NCBI RefSeq assembly: GCF_000789235.1
Contig: NZ_KN525716.1
Location: 3,268,100-3,332,099, forward strand
Direction: 5' to 3'
Origin: Wocania ichthyoenteri Th78
GTDB lineage: Bacteria; Bacteroidota; Bacteroidia; Flavobacteriales; Flavobacteriaceae
Length of the DNA: 64,000 nt
Positions 9,003 through 19,117 of the stretch are shown in pieces. The number at the start of each line of letters is the position of its first letter. Positions within the stretch are counted from its first letter, which is position 1. The position numbers and the translations under genes are program-made. The notes beneath the pieces are model-generated. The model was not told the origin of the DNA and did no database searches. It was given only the letters and a program-made list of their open reading frames with translations.

Positions 9003-10367
9003 ATGAATTCTAGACGCAATTTTGTTAAAAAAACAGCACTAGCTGGCGCAGGCGTATCGATTATGCCAAATTTATCATTTGGTTCAAATTTTGGTTTAAG
9101 CCAAGACAAGTTAAAAATAGCTTTTATAGGAGTAGGCTTACGAGGAACAAATCATTTAAATAATGCATTACAAAGAAAAGATTTAGAGATTACTGCAATT
9201 TGCGATGTAGATTCTAATCGTATAAAAATAGCTTTAGATAAAATTAGCAAAGCCGGATTTACAAAGCCAAAAGTTTTCGGCAACTCAGATTACGATTATA
9301 GAAACTTATTAGATTTAAAAGATGTTGATGCCGTTATTATTTCAACACCTTGGTTATGGCATACAAGAATGGCAGTAGATGCTATGAAAGCAGGGAAGTA
9401 TACAGGTTTAGAAGTATCTGCAGCAAATACACTTGAAGAATGTTGGGATTTGGTAAATACGCATGAAGAAACAGGCTCTCATTTAATGATTTTAGAGAAC
9501 GTAAATTACCGACGCGATGTACTAGCTGTATTAAATATGGTAAAACAAAATGTTTTTGGCGAGTTGTTGCATTTTACTTGTGGTTACCAACATGATTTAA
9601 GAGGTGTTAAATTTAACGATGGAAAATCAGCTTATGGCAAAGGTGTTGAGTTTGGCGAACAAGGAATTTCAGAATCAGCTTGGAGAACACAACATTCATT
9701 ATTAAGAAATGCAGACGTATACCCAACACATGGTTTAGGACCAGTAGCGGTTATGGCTGATGTAAATAGAGGAAATCGGTTTGTATCTTTAACCTCACAT
9801 GCTACCAAAGCTATAGGCTTAAATAAATATATTGTTGACAATGGAGGGAAAGATCATCCAAACGCAAAATTAAAATGGAAACAAGGAGACATTATAACCT
9901 CGACCATAGAAACGTCTAACGGAGAAACTATTATTGTTACACATAATGTAAATACACCACACCCATACTCTTTAGGCTTTAAAGTTCAAGGAGTTCAAGG
10001 GCTTACCGATTTTGATTATCACACACAACGTATTCATGTTGAAGGTACAACAAAAGGCCATGGATGGGAAGCAATGGATGCTTGGTTTGAAAAATACGAT
10101 CATCCACTATGGAAAAAGTATGGAGCCAGTGCCACAGAAGCAGGTCATGGAGGTATAGATTTTTTTGTTTTAAATGCTTTTGTAGAGTCTGCCAAGGAGA
10201 ATATAGCACCCCCTATGGATGCCTATGATGCTGCAGCTTGGAGTGCAGTTACACCACTATCAGAATTATCTATAGAAAACAATGGCGAGCCACAAGATTT
10301 TCCAGACTTTACCAGAGGTAACTGGATAAAGCGTAAACCTTATAACTGGATGAAAGAAACATATTAA
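9003..10367 (+). CDS. GH109-like NAD-dependent Gfo/Idh/MocA glycosidase
   Basis: 454 residues. The N-terminus NSRRNFVKKTALAGAGVS is Tat-like, predicting folded, cofactor-loaded export. A Rossmann domain starts at about residue 38 (IAFIGVGLRGTNH). Motifs EVSAANTLEECWDLV, LENVNYRRDVLAV, GYQHDLRG and YPTHGLGPVA match the GH109 family, which hydrolyses alpha-N-acetylgalactosaminides by an NAD-assisted oxidation/elimination/re-reduction cycle. First gene of the PUL operon, 43 nt before SusC and divergent from the HTCS. It is the only recognisable glycosidase in this PUL, so the target glycan may carry GalNAc or a related residue; GH109-like proteins can have other specificities, so substrate is inference. 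Confidence 0.88.
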   Translation: MNSRRNFVKKTALAGAGVSIMPNLSFGSNFGLSQDKLKIAFIGVGLRGTNHLNNALQRKDLEITAICDVDSNRIKIALDKISKAGFTKPKVFGNSDYDYRNLLDLKDVDAVIISTPWLWHTRMAVDAMKAGKYTGLEVSAANTLEECWDLVNTHEETGSHLMILENVNYRRDVLAVLNMVKQNVFGELLHFTCGYQHDLRGVKFNDGKSAYGKGVEFGEQGISESAWRTQHSLLRNADVYPTHGLGPVAVMADVNRGNRFVSLTSHATKAIGLNKYIVDNGGKDHPNAKLKWKQGDIITSTIETSNGETIIVTHNVNTPHPYSLGFKVQGVQGLTDFDYHTQRIHVEGTTKGHGWEAMDAWFEKYDHPLWKKYGASATEAGHGGIDFFVLNAFVESAKENIAPPMDAYDAAAWSAVTPLSELSIENNGEPQDFPDFTRGNWIKRKPYNWMKETY

Positions 10368-10410
10368 AATCAATTAACAACTAAATATAACTAAAACTAA
10401 AAACTATTTT

Positions 10411-13347
10411 ATGAAAAAACTATTTACTTTTTTAGTGTTATTATTAACGGTTTGTTTTTGTTTTGAAGTACATGCACAAAGTACGAGCAAGACAATAACA
10501 GGAACTGTTTTTGATGATAACAGTGCGCCAGCAATAGGCGTAAACATTATTGTAGAAGGAACATCTACAGGAACTACGACAGATTTTGATGGTAATTATT
10601 CCATTAAAATACCAGATGGAGGAACAGCACTTACGTTCTCTTTTATAGGATATAAAACTCAGACTGTAGTAATTAATAATCAAACCACTATTAATATAAC
10701 ATTAGAAATTGATACTTCTACTTTGGATGAAATAGTAGTTGTAGCTTATGGTACACAAAAGAAAGAAACAATTACTTCTTCTGTTGTAGAAGTTAAGGCT
10801 GATAAATTAGCCGATGTAACTACTCCTGAGGTTGCAACTATGTTACAAGGTAAAGTAACAGGAGTACAAGTATTGCCTAGTACGGGTTCACCTGGATCTT
10901 CTCCGAGTATTATTATTAGAGGAAGATCTTCAATTAACTCTACTAACTCTCCATTATGGGTAGTAGATGGTGTTATTATTGGTAATAGTGACCCTAAGCT
11001 TAACCCTAATGACGTCGCAGGCATTTCTGTGTTAAAAGATGCCTCTGCAACAGCTTTATATGGTAATAGAGGAGCAAATGGAGTTATTATAGTAACTACA
11101 AAAAGAGGTAAGATAGGTGCTAAGCCACAGGTTAAAGTGTCTATAAAAACAGCTGTCAACCAATTTAATCCTGGGAAATTTGAGATAATGAATTCTCAGC
11201 AATTATTTGATTACCATACCGAGTTGGGAAATACTAACGGATGGTTTACAGAAGATTTACTAGAAAGGGATTATGATTGGATAGACGGAGCTACTCAAGA
11301 TGCTTTTGTAAAAGATGCCTCTATAACATTTACATCGGCTACAGATTCACATAACTTATTTTTATCTACAGGTTATTATAATGAAGAAGGTACTGTAATA
11401 GGTAGCGAGCTTGATAGATATACATTTCGTACTAATTTAGATTATAACATATCAGAGAAGTTAACTATTAAGCCAAAAATCAATTTTGTGTTTGATAGAA
11501 GAGATAATTCAAGAGGAGCTTCTTTATATGAGGCTTATACGAATATGCCATGGGATTTACCCTTTGCAGCAGATGGTTCTGTGGTAAATGCTACACAATC
11601 ACAAGGTGATGATTGGCTAGGTAGAGATAAAAGAAACTTTTTCTATGATAGACAATGGAATTATACAGACTCAAGATCATTCGATTTATTTGGTAGTTTT
11701 GATTTTGAATATAAATTATTACCTAACCTAACCTTTATTTCTACAAATAACTTTAGATACGGTAACTTTGAATCTTTTTCTTATACAGATCCACGGTCTA
11801 ACGGAGGAGGAACAACAAACGGTTCTATAAATGATTTTACCTTCAGAAACTTAACAAGATTTACAAACCAAATGTTAAAGTACTCTAACACGTTTAATGA
11901 AAATCATACAGTTAATGTTTTGGCAGCATATGAATATAATGATGGTAGTTCAAAAAATGTATCTACTACCTCAGAAAATGTGGTTGTAAATGGAGAAGTA
12001 CAAAGTGTAGGTTTAAAACCAGCTGGGGCTGACGGTAATGCAGGAGAATTTGCACAACAATCTTTCTTGTTTTCTGCAGATTATGATTATAAAGGCTTGT
12101 ATTTTGTAAAAGGATCTCTAAGAGTTGACGGTGCTTCAGCTTTTGCTAAAGACTATCGTTATGGTGAGTTTTATTCTATTGCAGCAGGTTGGAATATTCA
12201 CAAAGAAGACTTTTTTAACATAAATCAAATAAATACCTTAAAACTAAGAGCTAGTCATGGAGCAGTTGGTAACCAACCAGGAGGCTTTGGATTTTTAAGT
12301 ACTTATGATGTTAAATTTCAATATGCTGGCATAATTGCAGCAAAACCACTTCGATTAGGAACAGAAAACTTAACTTGGGAAAAAGCAATAGAAACTAACG
12401 CAGGTATAGATGCAACATTTTTTAATGCTGTAGATTTAACTGTAGATTATTATAACAAGGAAAACTCTGGATTACTTTATTTTAGAGCATTATCAGATCA
12501 GACAGGTTTTAGTGGTAGATTTGAAAATGTTGGATCAATCACAAACGAAGGTATAGAGGTTGCAATAGCGGCAGATATTGTAAACAAAGAAGATTTTGGT
12601 ATTAATGTAGGCTTTAATGTAAGTTTTAATAAAAATAATGTAAAAGAGCTTGCAGATGGCACTGATATTATAAGCGGATCGACCATTCTTAGAGAAGGTG
12701 AAGAGTTTGGTACTTTCTACATGAGAAAATGGTTAGGTGTTAATCCAGGAGATGGAACACCAGTTTATGAGGTAGTAGACGCTGATACTGGTGAAATTTC
12801 TACAACAAACGTTTATAATGAGGCCACGGTTCAAATAGCTGGTACTTCAAATCCAGATTTTACTGGAGGTTTTAATACAAATATTAGATATAAAAACTTT
12901 TCATTAAGCTCTAATTGGAGTTTCTCTTACGGAGCAGAGTTATATAATTCTTCTCGTAATTTATTTGATTCGGATGGATTCTATTTGCAATTTAACCAAA
13001 TGGTACTACCTGAAGGATGGAGCAGATGGCAACAACCTGGTGATATTGCAACACACCCTAAACCTAGAGTTGGAGGTTATGCAGGAAGTAACCAAACATC
13101 TACACGATATTTAGAAGATGGAAGCTATTTGAGATTAAATAATGTAAGACTATCGTATGACATTCCAGAATCTATACTAGATCGTTTAGGTATTGCTGGA
13201 GCAAATATTTATATAACTGGAGATAACTTAGCCACTTTTACTAAATTCACAGGTGTAGACCCAACAATTGGAGGAGCTGGTGGTTCAGTAAGCTTAGGAT
13301 ATCCTATCCCAAAGCGTTATGCATTAGGTCTTAATATTACGTTTTAA
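10411..13347 (+). CDS. SusC/RagA-type TonB-dependent outer membrane receptor
   Basis: 978 residues. A signal peptide ending near HAQ (about residue 23) is followed by a carboxypeptidase-regulatory-like beta domain (ITGTVFDDNSAPAIGVN, about 28-110), a TonB box region (LDEIVVVAYGTQ), the plug (VLKDASATALYGNRGANGVI, about 115-230) and a large beta-barrel ending LGLNITF, a typical aromatic-terminated barrel signal. SusC proteins import oligosaccharides through the outer membrane with a SusD lid, powered by TonB. It precedes SusD by 18 nt and follows the GH109-like gene by 43 nt, forming one operon. Substrate not readable from the sequence. Confidence 0.97.
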   Translation: MKKLFTFLVLLLTVCFCFEVHAQSTSKTITGTVFDDNSAPAIGVNIIVEGTSTGTTTDFDGNYSIKIPDGGTALTFSFIGYKTQTVVINNQTTINITLEIDTSTLDEIVVVAYGTQKKETITSSVVEVKADKLADVTTPEVATMLQGKVTGVQVLPSTGSPGSSPSIIIRGRSSINSTNSPLWVVDGVIIGNSDPKLNPNDVAGISVLKDASATALYGNRGANGVIIVTTKRGKIGAKPQVKVSIKTAVNQFNPGKFEIMNSQQLFDYHTELGNTNGWFTEDLLERDYDWIDGATQDAFVKDASITFTSATDSHNLFLSTGYYNEEGTVIGSELDRYTFRTNLDYNISEKLTIKPKINFVFDRRDNSRGASLYEAYTNMPWDLPFAADGSVVNATQSQGDDWLGRDKRNFFYDRQWNYTDSRSFDLFGSFDFEYKLLPNLTFISTNNFRYGNFESFSYTDPRSNGGGTTNGSINDFTFRNLTRFTNQMLKYSNTFNENHTVNVLAAYEYNDGSSKNVSTTSENVVVNGEVQSVGLKPAGADGNAGEFAQQSFLFSADYDYKGLYFVKGSLRVDGASAFAKDYRYGEFYSIAAGWNIHKEDFFNINQINTLKLRASHGAVGNQPGGFGFLSTYDVKFQYAGIIAAKPLRLGTENLTWEKAIETNAGIDATFFNAVDLTVDYYNKENSGLLYFRALSDQTGFSGRFENVGSITNEGIEVAIAADIVNKEDFGINVGFNVSFNKNNVKELADGTDIISGSTILREGEEFGTFYMRKWLGVNPGDGTPVYEVVDADTGEISTTNVYNEATVQIAGTSNPDFTGGFNTNIRYKNFSLSSNWSFSYGAELYNSSRNLFDSDGFYLQFNQMVLPEGWSRWQQPGDIATHPKPRVGGYAGSNQTSTRYLEDGSYLRLNNVRLSYDIPESILDRLGIAGANIYITGDNLATFTKFTGVDPTIGGAGGSVSLGYPIPKRYALGLNITF

Positions 13348-13365
13348 TTAAATAAAAATTTAAGC

Positions 13366-15021
13366 ATGAAAAAAATAATTTATATATCACTACTAGCAAT
13401 CACAGTTGTATTTACTTCATGTGATTTAGATAGAAGTCCTTTTACTGAAATATCAGCAGATGATTTATTTAAAGACCCTGGAGCTGCTCAAGCAGCTACC
13501 CTTGGTAATTATTTATTCTTAAAAGGAGATAAAGGTTACGACGGTTGGTCAGACGATTTACATAGAATGTCTGAATACTCAGGAGATAATGTCATGATAA
13601 GTGGTGGAACTACAGATCCATTGTTCTTTTTTTATAACTATCAGAGAAACCCAAATAATTCAAGAAATAATAGATTTTGGAGTAATTCTTTCAAGGCCAT
13701 TGTTGGGACAAATAGAGTTATTGAAAGTTTAACAGAAGGTAATTCTGATGAAGAAGATCAAGTTATTGGAGAAAACTATTATATCAGAGCTTTGGTATTC
13801 TTCCAAATGGGAAATGTTTTTGGAAAGCCTTACAATCAAGGTACTGAAAACTTATCAATTCCATTAAAACTAACCTCAGAAATAACTGATTTGCCAGATA
13901 GAAATACTGTGGGAGAAGTTTACAATCAGGTCATTGCAGATTTATTGAAAGCTGAAGCTTTAATGAATGAAAACAAAAGTGCATCTTTTGCTACAAAAGA
14001 AGCAGCACAGGCATTATTATCTCGTGTTTATTTATATATGGGCGATAATGCAAAAGCCATTGAGTATGCAGATAATGTTATTAATTCTGGACGCTATTCA
14101 CTTTTACCTTCAAGTCGTTTTGCAGTAATGAATACCTTAGCCCCTGCAGAAAATGAAGAAGCGATATTCTCTATCACTTTAACAAAAGACATTGATATAC
14201 CTGGAAATGAAGATTGGTTTACAATAGGCTCTTTTTATGCGAATATAGATGGTGTAGGTTGGGGAGAAATGTATGCTTCGCAAACCTATCTTGAGTTAGT
14301 TAATCAAGATACTGGCGATTTAAGAAAAAGCTTTATAGATCCACAATATTTACTTAATGGAAATGGACAAAAAATTCCAGCCGTATATTGGGTAGATAAT
14401 GCTTATACATATCAATTTAGACGTACTACAGATACTGGCGGTACTATTACTTTAGAAGATGGAGGAAGTACATATACTTTAGAATCTGAAACAGTTAATA
14501 ATAGAACGCAGTACTACTTCAATGGAGCCAATGGGCGTCAAGATGTTACTTTTGATTTTGATATGGATAAGCGTAATGGATATCCTAAATTCTTTATTCT
14601 TAAAGCATCTCAGCAAGAGAATGATTTACATCTTTGGTCACCAACAGTATCTCGTTTAGCCGAAATGTACTTAAATAAAGCTGAAGCTTTAGCTAAACAA
14701 GGGTCAGACCAAGCAGCTTTAGATAACATAAACGTATTAAGAACTAGAGCAAATGTACCTGGTTATACTTTAACTATGCTTCCAGTTGGAAAAACAGTTC
14801 TGGATGTTGTATTAGATGAGCGTCAATTAGAGTTAGCTTTTGAAGGGCATAGGAAGTTTGATGTCTATAGAAATGGAAGAACAATGAATAGAAGGTATCC
14901 AGGAACGCATTTAAATAATGCAAGTCCATTTTTTGAAATAGAAGCTACTAATAATGTTATTATTGAGTTTATTCCTGAGCAGCAAATATTAATACAGCCA
15001 TCTTTAATTCAAAATGATTAG
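13366..15021 (+). CDS. SusD/RagB-type glycan-binding lipoprotein
   Basis: 551 residues. The lipoprotein signal has a lipobox ending TSC (Cys near residue 19) followed by DLDRSPFTEIS, typical of SusD N-termini. The body shows the helical TPR-like pattern (GENYYIRALVFFQMGNVFG; AAQALLSRVYLYMGDNAKAIEYADNVI), and the C-terminal DERQLELAFEGHRKFDVYR motif is diagnostic of RagB/SusD. It forms the surface lid of the SusC transporter encoded 18 nt upstream. Confidence 0.97.
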   Translation: MKKIIYISLLAITVVFTSCDLDRSPFTEISADDLFKDPGAAQAATLGNYLFLKGDKGYDGWSDDLHRMSEYSGDNVMISGGTTDPLFFFYNYQRNPNNSRNNRFWSNSFKAIVGTNRVIESLTEGNSDEEDQVIGENYYIRALVFFQMGNVFGKPYNQGTENLSIPLKLTSEITDLPDRNTVGEVYNQVIADLLKAEALMNENKSASFATKEAAQALLSRVYLYMGDNAKAIEYADNVINSGRYSLLPSSRFAVMNTLAPAENEEAIFSITLTKDIDIPGNEDWFTIGSFYANIDGVGWGEMYASQTYLELVNQDTGDLRKSFIDPQYLLNGNGQKIPAVYWVDNAYTYQFRRTTDTGGTITLEDGGSTYTLESETVNNRTQYYFNGANGRQDVTFDFDMDKRNGYPKFFILKASQQENDLHLWSPTVSRLAEMYLNKAEALAKQGSDQAALDNINVLRTRANVPGYTLTMLPVGKTVLDVVLDERQLELAFEGHRKFDVYRNGRTMNRRYPGTHLNNASPFFEIEATNNVIIEFIPEQQILIQPSLIQND

Positions 15022-15088
15022 TATAAAACCTCAAAAGGTATTTAGAAATTATAATGAAAATTTGGAACATATAAAATAAATAGAATTT

Positions 15089-15661
15089 ATGAAAACATTA
15101 ATAATACATAAAAAGATAACATTCAAAATAGTTGCTTTTGTTACAATAGTCTTAATGGCAATTACATATTCATGTACGCCAGATGCGGTGCATATAGATA
15201 CGAGTCTTAAATTACCTCCAGTGACATTAGATACTTCAGATTGGGTAGTTACCGATTATACAAGTCAGGAAGATAACGATGGAGAAGGAGCAGGTAACGG
15301 ACGAGTATTCAATACCTTTGATGGAGATCCAAATACATTTTGGCATACTTGTTGGAATGGCTGTACTGCGGTTCCTCCACATTACTTTGTTGTAGATATG
15401 CTAGAATCTAAAAAGATTGGAGGATTTGTTTTTATGCAAAGACAATCACTTTCTAGAAACATTGAGATTTGTTCGATAGATATTAGTGATGATAATTCCA
15501 ATTGGACTTCTTTAGGAGAATTTACTTTAGAAAAAACAAAATCAGCACAAGATAAACCTTTAGAGCAAGAAGTTACTGCTCGCTATTTTAGATTTAATGT
15601 TGTTAAAGTTTATGATGGAACAAATAATGCAGCCCTGGCTGAAATAGGGCTTTATTTTTAA
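15089..15661 (+). CDS. small lipoprotein with discoidin (F5/8 type C) domain
   Basis: 190 residues. A signal region with a probable lipobox (TYSC) is followed by one F5/8C-like domain (about 45-190: DTSDWVVTDYTSQED, then FDGDPNTFWHTCWNGCTA). Such domains usually bind carbohydrate on the cell surface. The domain is clearly paralogous to the C-terminal domain of the protein ending at 20944, sharing QED, GEG, FWH/YWH-x-CWN-x-CTA and the DGTNNAA-x-AEI ending. The SusC-SusD-binding-lipoprotein order suggests a surface glycan-binding protein. A terminator follows at 15679-15708, so this ends the first PUL operon. Confidence 0.85.
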   Translation: MKTLIIHKKITFKIVAFVTIVLMAITYSCTPDAVHIDTSLKLPPVTLDTSDWVVTDYTSQEDNDGEGAGNGRVFNTFDGDPNTFWHTCWNGCTAVPPHYFVVDMLESKKIGGFVFMQRQSLSRNIEICSIDISDDNSNWTSLGEFTLEKTKSAQDKPLEQEVTARYFRFNVVKVYDGTNNAALAEIGLYF

Positions 15662-15678
15662 AGCACCTTAATTTAAGC

Positions 15679-15708
15679 ATAAGCCCAAAATATTTTTTTT
15701 GGGCTTAT
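15679..15708 (+). terminator. rho-independent terminator after the first SusC/SusD operon
   Basis: ATAAGCCCAAAA (15679-15690) and TTTTGGGCTTAT (15697-15708) form a perfect 12-bp stem with a 6-nt loop, followed by T-rich DNA (TTGTTGTTTTT). It lies 18 nt past the discoidin lipoprotein stop. Confidence 0.85.
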
Positions 15709-15789
15709 ATTGTTGTTTTTAAACTCATATTGAGCATAATATCAGTATTTTAAAGTAATAGTGATAATTTTATTAGAAATTAATACTTG

Positions 15790-18700
15790 ATGAAAAAACA
15801 TATTCTTTATGGATTATTAATCTGTTTAATGTCATGTAATAATGGCTTAGATAGTCTGGATACAGATAAACTGTTTACAAGTATTCCGTCAGATATATCA
15901 GGAGTAACATTTGAAAATAGAATTTTAGAATCAGAAAAACTTCATTACTATAAATATTTATATATATACATAGGAGGTGGTGTAGCTGCAGCCGATTTTA
16001 ACAATGATGGTTTGCAAGACCTTTTCTTTACCTCAAATATATATCCTAATAAGTTATTTTTAAATAAAGGTGATTTTAAGTTTGAGGACATTACAGAACA
16101 AGCTGGTATTGTAAAACGTACAGGTTTTGATGCGGGTGTATCCATTGCAGATATAAATAATGATGGATTTGTTGATATTTATATTAACAGAGCAGGCTGG
16201 TATACTGGAAATGAAAGATTGGCTAATATGCTATACATCAACAACGGAAACCTAACATTTACAGAGCAAGCAAGTAAATACGGTATAGCCGATACAAATA
16301 GATCAATATCATCTACTTTTTTTGATTATGATAAAGATGGCGATTTAGATTTGTATATAACCAATGCACCTTCAGATTTTAATTTATCAGGAGCTTTGTT
16401 AGATTTAGAGAAGATTCCAATTCAAAAGGAAAAGATAGAAAATTCAAAAAGCGCTGATAAGCTTTACAGAAATAATGGAAATGGCTCTTTTGAAGATGTT
16501 TCAGAAGCAGCAGGGATTATCCCAGATTTAGGATTTGGACTTCACGCCCAAGTTGGCGATTTAAACAATGATGGTTGGCCAGATATTTATGTGAGTAACG
16601 ATTTTATTATGCCTGATTTCGCTTATATAAATAATGGAAACGGAACTTTCACCGATAAAAAAGAAACGCTTTTTAAGCACATTTCATACTATAGTATGGG
16701 TGCAGATTTTGCAGATATAAACAATGATGGATTGTCAGATTTGATGGTTGCCGATATGAGTCCAGAGGATTATGTGAGGTCGAAAACAACCATGTCTATG
16801 ATGTCTATAGATCGTTTTAATACCATGACAAGTAATGGGTATCACCATCAATATATGCATAACGTACTTCAACTAAATAATGGTGGTAATTCTGCATTTA
16901 GCGAAATAGCAAATTTGTCTGGTATATCTAAAACAGATTGGAGTTGGGCAACGTTATTTGCAGATTTTGATTTAGATGGCTACAACGATTTATATGTAAC
17001 CAATGGTATTTATAGAGATGTAGTAGATAGAGATGCTAATAACGAGATAAACAGCTATATTAAAAAAAACAAAAACACATTAACTGAGAAGGATTTTTAC
17101 AATTTCACTCAAAAATTACCACAGCAAAAGCTAACCAACTATTTTTTTAAAAATCGGGGTAATTTACAATTTGAAAAGATTAACAAAGAATGGGCAAACG
17201 AGAAACCAACATTTTCTAATGGAGCTATTTATGTAGATTTGGATAATGATGGTGATTTGGATATTGTTACAAATAATTTAGATGAGAATGCTACCATTTT
17301 AAGAAATAATGCGAGAGAAAACAGCGATAATAACTTTTTGCAGTTCACATTTAATGGGCCGACCAATAACAAATTTGGTGTTGGAGCAACGGTAAACATA
17401 TATCATAAAAATGGTGAAATTTTAACAAGACAACTCATAAATTCTAGAGGATATCTTTCCTCAGTCTCTAACAAACTCCATTTCGGGTTAGGTATCGAAA
17501 CCACTATACCAAAAATTGAAATTATATGGAATGATGGTAAATCTCAAATTCTTAAAGATGTTTCTAGCAATCAAACTATAATCTTAAATTATTCAGAAAG
17601 TGACAATATCTTAGTGGAAGAAGTGAGTCATGCTGATAATAAAAAGCTATTTGCTGAAAACACTTTTAATTTTAAGCATACTGAAATACCTTTTAGTGAT
17701 TATGACAAACAGTTATTACTACCACATAAACTTTCGCAAACAGGACCTGCAATAGCTAAAACAGATTTAAATAATGACGGTTATGATGATATTTTTATTG
17801 GCGGTGCACATCAAGAATCGGGGCAATTGCTAATAGCAAATAAAGAAGGTGGTTTTGATGCTATTAATATATCAGATTTTATAAAAGATAAAAACTATGA
17901 AGATGTAGCAGCTTGCTTCTTTGATGCCGATAATGATGGCGATCAAGATTTATATGTTGTAAGTGGAAGTTATGAGTTTGCTGAAGGTTCAGATTTACTT
18001 CAAGATAGGCTTTATATAAACCAAGGCAATCTTAATTTTAAACGTTCTTTTTCAAAAATACCAATTATTAAAACTGCGGGTTCAGTAGTAAGAGCTTCAG
18101 ATTTTGATAATGATGGTGATATAGACTTGTTTGTTGGTAGTCGTGTCATCCCTGGAAAATATCCTTATGCACCAACCAATTTCTTACTCATTAATAAAAA
18201 AGGGGTTTTTAAGAATAAAATGGCATCAATAGCACCAGAAGCAGAAACAATAGGAATGATTACTGATGCCCAATGGGTTGATATTGATAATGATTCTGAT
18301 GATGATTTAATTATTACTGGAGAATGGATGGGTATTGAGGTCTTTACAAATCAAGATGGTTTACTATCAAAAAATGAGACTTATAATTCTTTATCTTCTA
18401 CCAAAGGATGGTGGAATTCTATAGTAATTGAAGATGTTGATGGAGACGGAAATAAAGACATTATTGCAGGAAACTTGGGTCTTAACTACAAGTTTCATGC
18501 ATCAAAAGAAAAACCTTTCCACGTTTATACAAAAGATTTTGATGGTAACGGTACTGAAGATATTATGCTTGCTAAATACTATAATGATAAGCAAGTACCA
18601 GTTAGGGGTAAGGGTTGTACAGCGCAACAGATGCCTATTCTAAAAGAGAAAATAGGAACTTATAGTGAGTTTGCCAGTTTAGATTTACAAGGCATCATTG

Positions 18701-19116
18701 GTGATGGACTTCAAACTTCATTACATTATGAAGTGACAGAATTTCAATCGGGTATTTTTATAAATAAAGGAAATGGGCAATTCAGCTTTAAGCCTTTTCA
18801 AATAGAAGTGCAAAAATCGCCAATAAATAGCATTGTTTATAAAGATTTTAATGGGGACAACATTAAAGACCTTTTAATGGCTGGGAACAACTATCAATCT
18901 GAAGTAGAAACAACGCGTGCAGATGCTGGAATAGGAGCGTTTTTAAAAGGAACTGTTACTGGGGATTTTAATTATGTACCTAATAATCAAATAGGGCTCT
19001 ACGCAGATTCAGATGTTAGAAACATGGCATTTTTAAAAACAAAAGAAGGTAGTCTTTTGTTAGTTTTAAATAATAATGATAAACACCAATTATACAAAAT
19101 ATCTAATAAATTATAA
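15790..19116 (+). CDS. giant FG-GAP/VCBS repeat lipoprotein with ASPIC/UnbV domain (CRTAC1-like)
   Basis: 1108 residues from the ATG at 15790; a TTG three bases earlier is a less likely start. The lipobox ends MSC (about residue 16). I count 14 calcium-loop motifs of the D-x-D/N-x-D-G-x-x-D kind (for example DFNNDGLQD, DYDKDGDLD, DLDNDGDLD, DVDGDGNKD), marking FG-GAP propeller blades on both sides of an ASPIC/UnbV domain (about 532-600, GVGATVNIYHKNG). This architecture recurs in Bacteroidota SusC/D loci and is presumed surface-exposed, but no biochemical role is established to my knowledge. The next gene begins 1 nt after its stop, so the two are coupled. Confidence 0.9.
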   Translation: MKKHILYGLLICLMSCNNGLDSLDTDKLFTSIPSDISGVTFENRILESEKLHYYKYLYIYIGGGVAAADFNNDGLQDLFFTSNIYPNKLFLNKGDFKFEDITEQAGIVKRTGFDAGVSIADINNDGFVDIYINRAGWYTGNERLANMLYINNGNLTFTEQASKYGIADTNRSISSTFFDYDKDGDLDLYITNAPSDFNLSGALLDLEKIPIQKEKIENSKSADKLYRNNGNGSFEDVSEAAGIIPDLGFGLHAQVGDLNNDGWPDIYVSNDFIMPDFAYINNGNGTFTDKKETLFKHISYYSMGADFADINNDGLSDLMVADMSPEDYVRSKTTMSMMSIDRFNTMTSNGYHHQYMHNVLQLNNGGNSAFSEIANLSGISKTDWSWATLFADFDLDGYNDLYVTNGIYRDVVDRDANNEINSYIKKNKNTLTEKDFYNFTQKLPQQKLTNYFFKNRGNLQFEKINKEWANEKPTFSNGAIYVDLDNDGDLDIVTNNLDENATILRNNARENSDNNFLQFTFNGPTNNKFGVGATVNIYHKNGEILTRQLINSRGYLSSVSNKLHFGLGIETTIPKIEIIWNDGKSQILKDVSSNQTIILNYSESDNILVEEVSHADNKKLFAENTFNFKHTEIPFSDYDKQLLLPHKLSQTGPAIAKTDLNNDGYDDIFIGGAHQESGQLLIANKEGGFDAINISDFIKDKNYEDVAACFFDADNDGDQDLYVVSGSYEFAEGSDLLQDRLYINQGNLNFKRSFSKIPIIKTAGSVVRASDFDNDGDIDLFVGSRVIPGKYPYAPTNFLLINKKGVFKNKMASIAPEAETIGMITDAQWVDIDNDSDDDLIITGEWMGIEVFTNQDGLLSKNETYNSLSSTKGWWNSIVIEDVDGDGNKDIIAGNLGLNYKFHASKEKPFHVYTKDFDGNGTEDIMLAKYYNDKQVPVRGKGCTAQQMPILKEKIGTYSEFASLDLQGIIGDGLQTSLHYEVTEFQSGIFINKGNGQFSFKPFQIEVQKSPINSIVYKDFNGDNIKDLLMAGNNYQSEVETTRADAGIGAFLKGTVTGDFNYVPNNQIGLYADSDVRNMAFLKTKEGSLLLVLNNNDKHQLYKISNKL

Positions 19117-19117
19117 T

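Noticed and set aside
9003-10367. Plain Gfo/Idh/MocA dehydrogenase
   Set aside because: The EVSAA, LENVNYRRD and YPTHGLGP motifs are specific to the GH109 branch, unlike the other Gfo/Idh proteins here.
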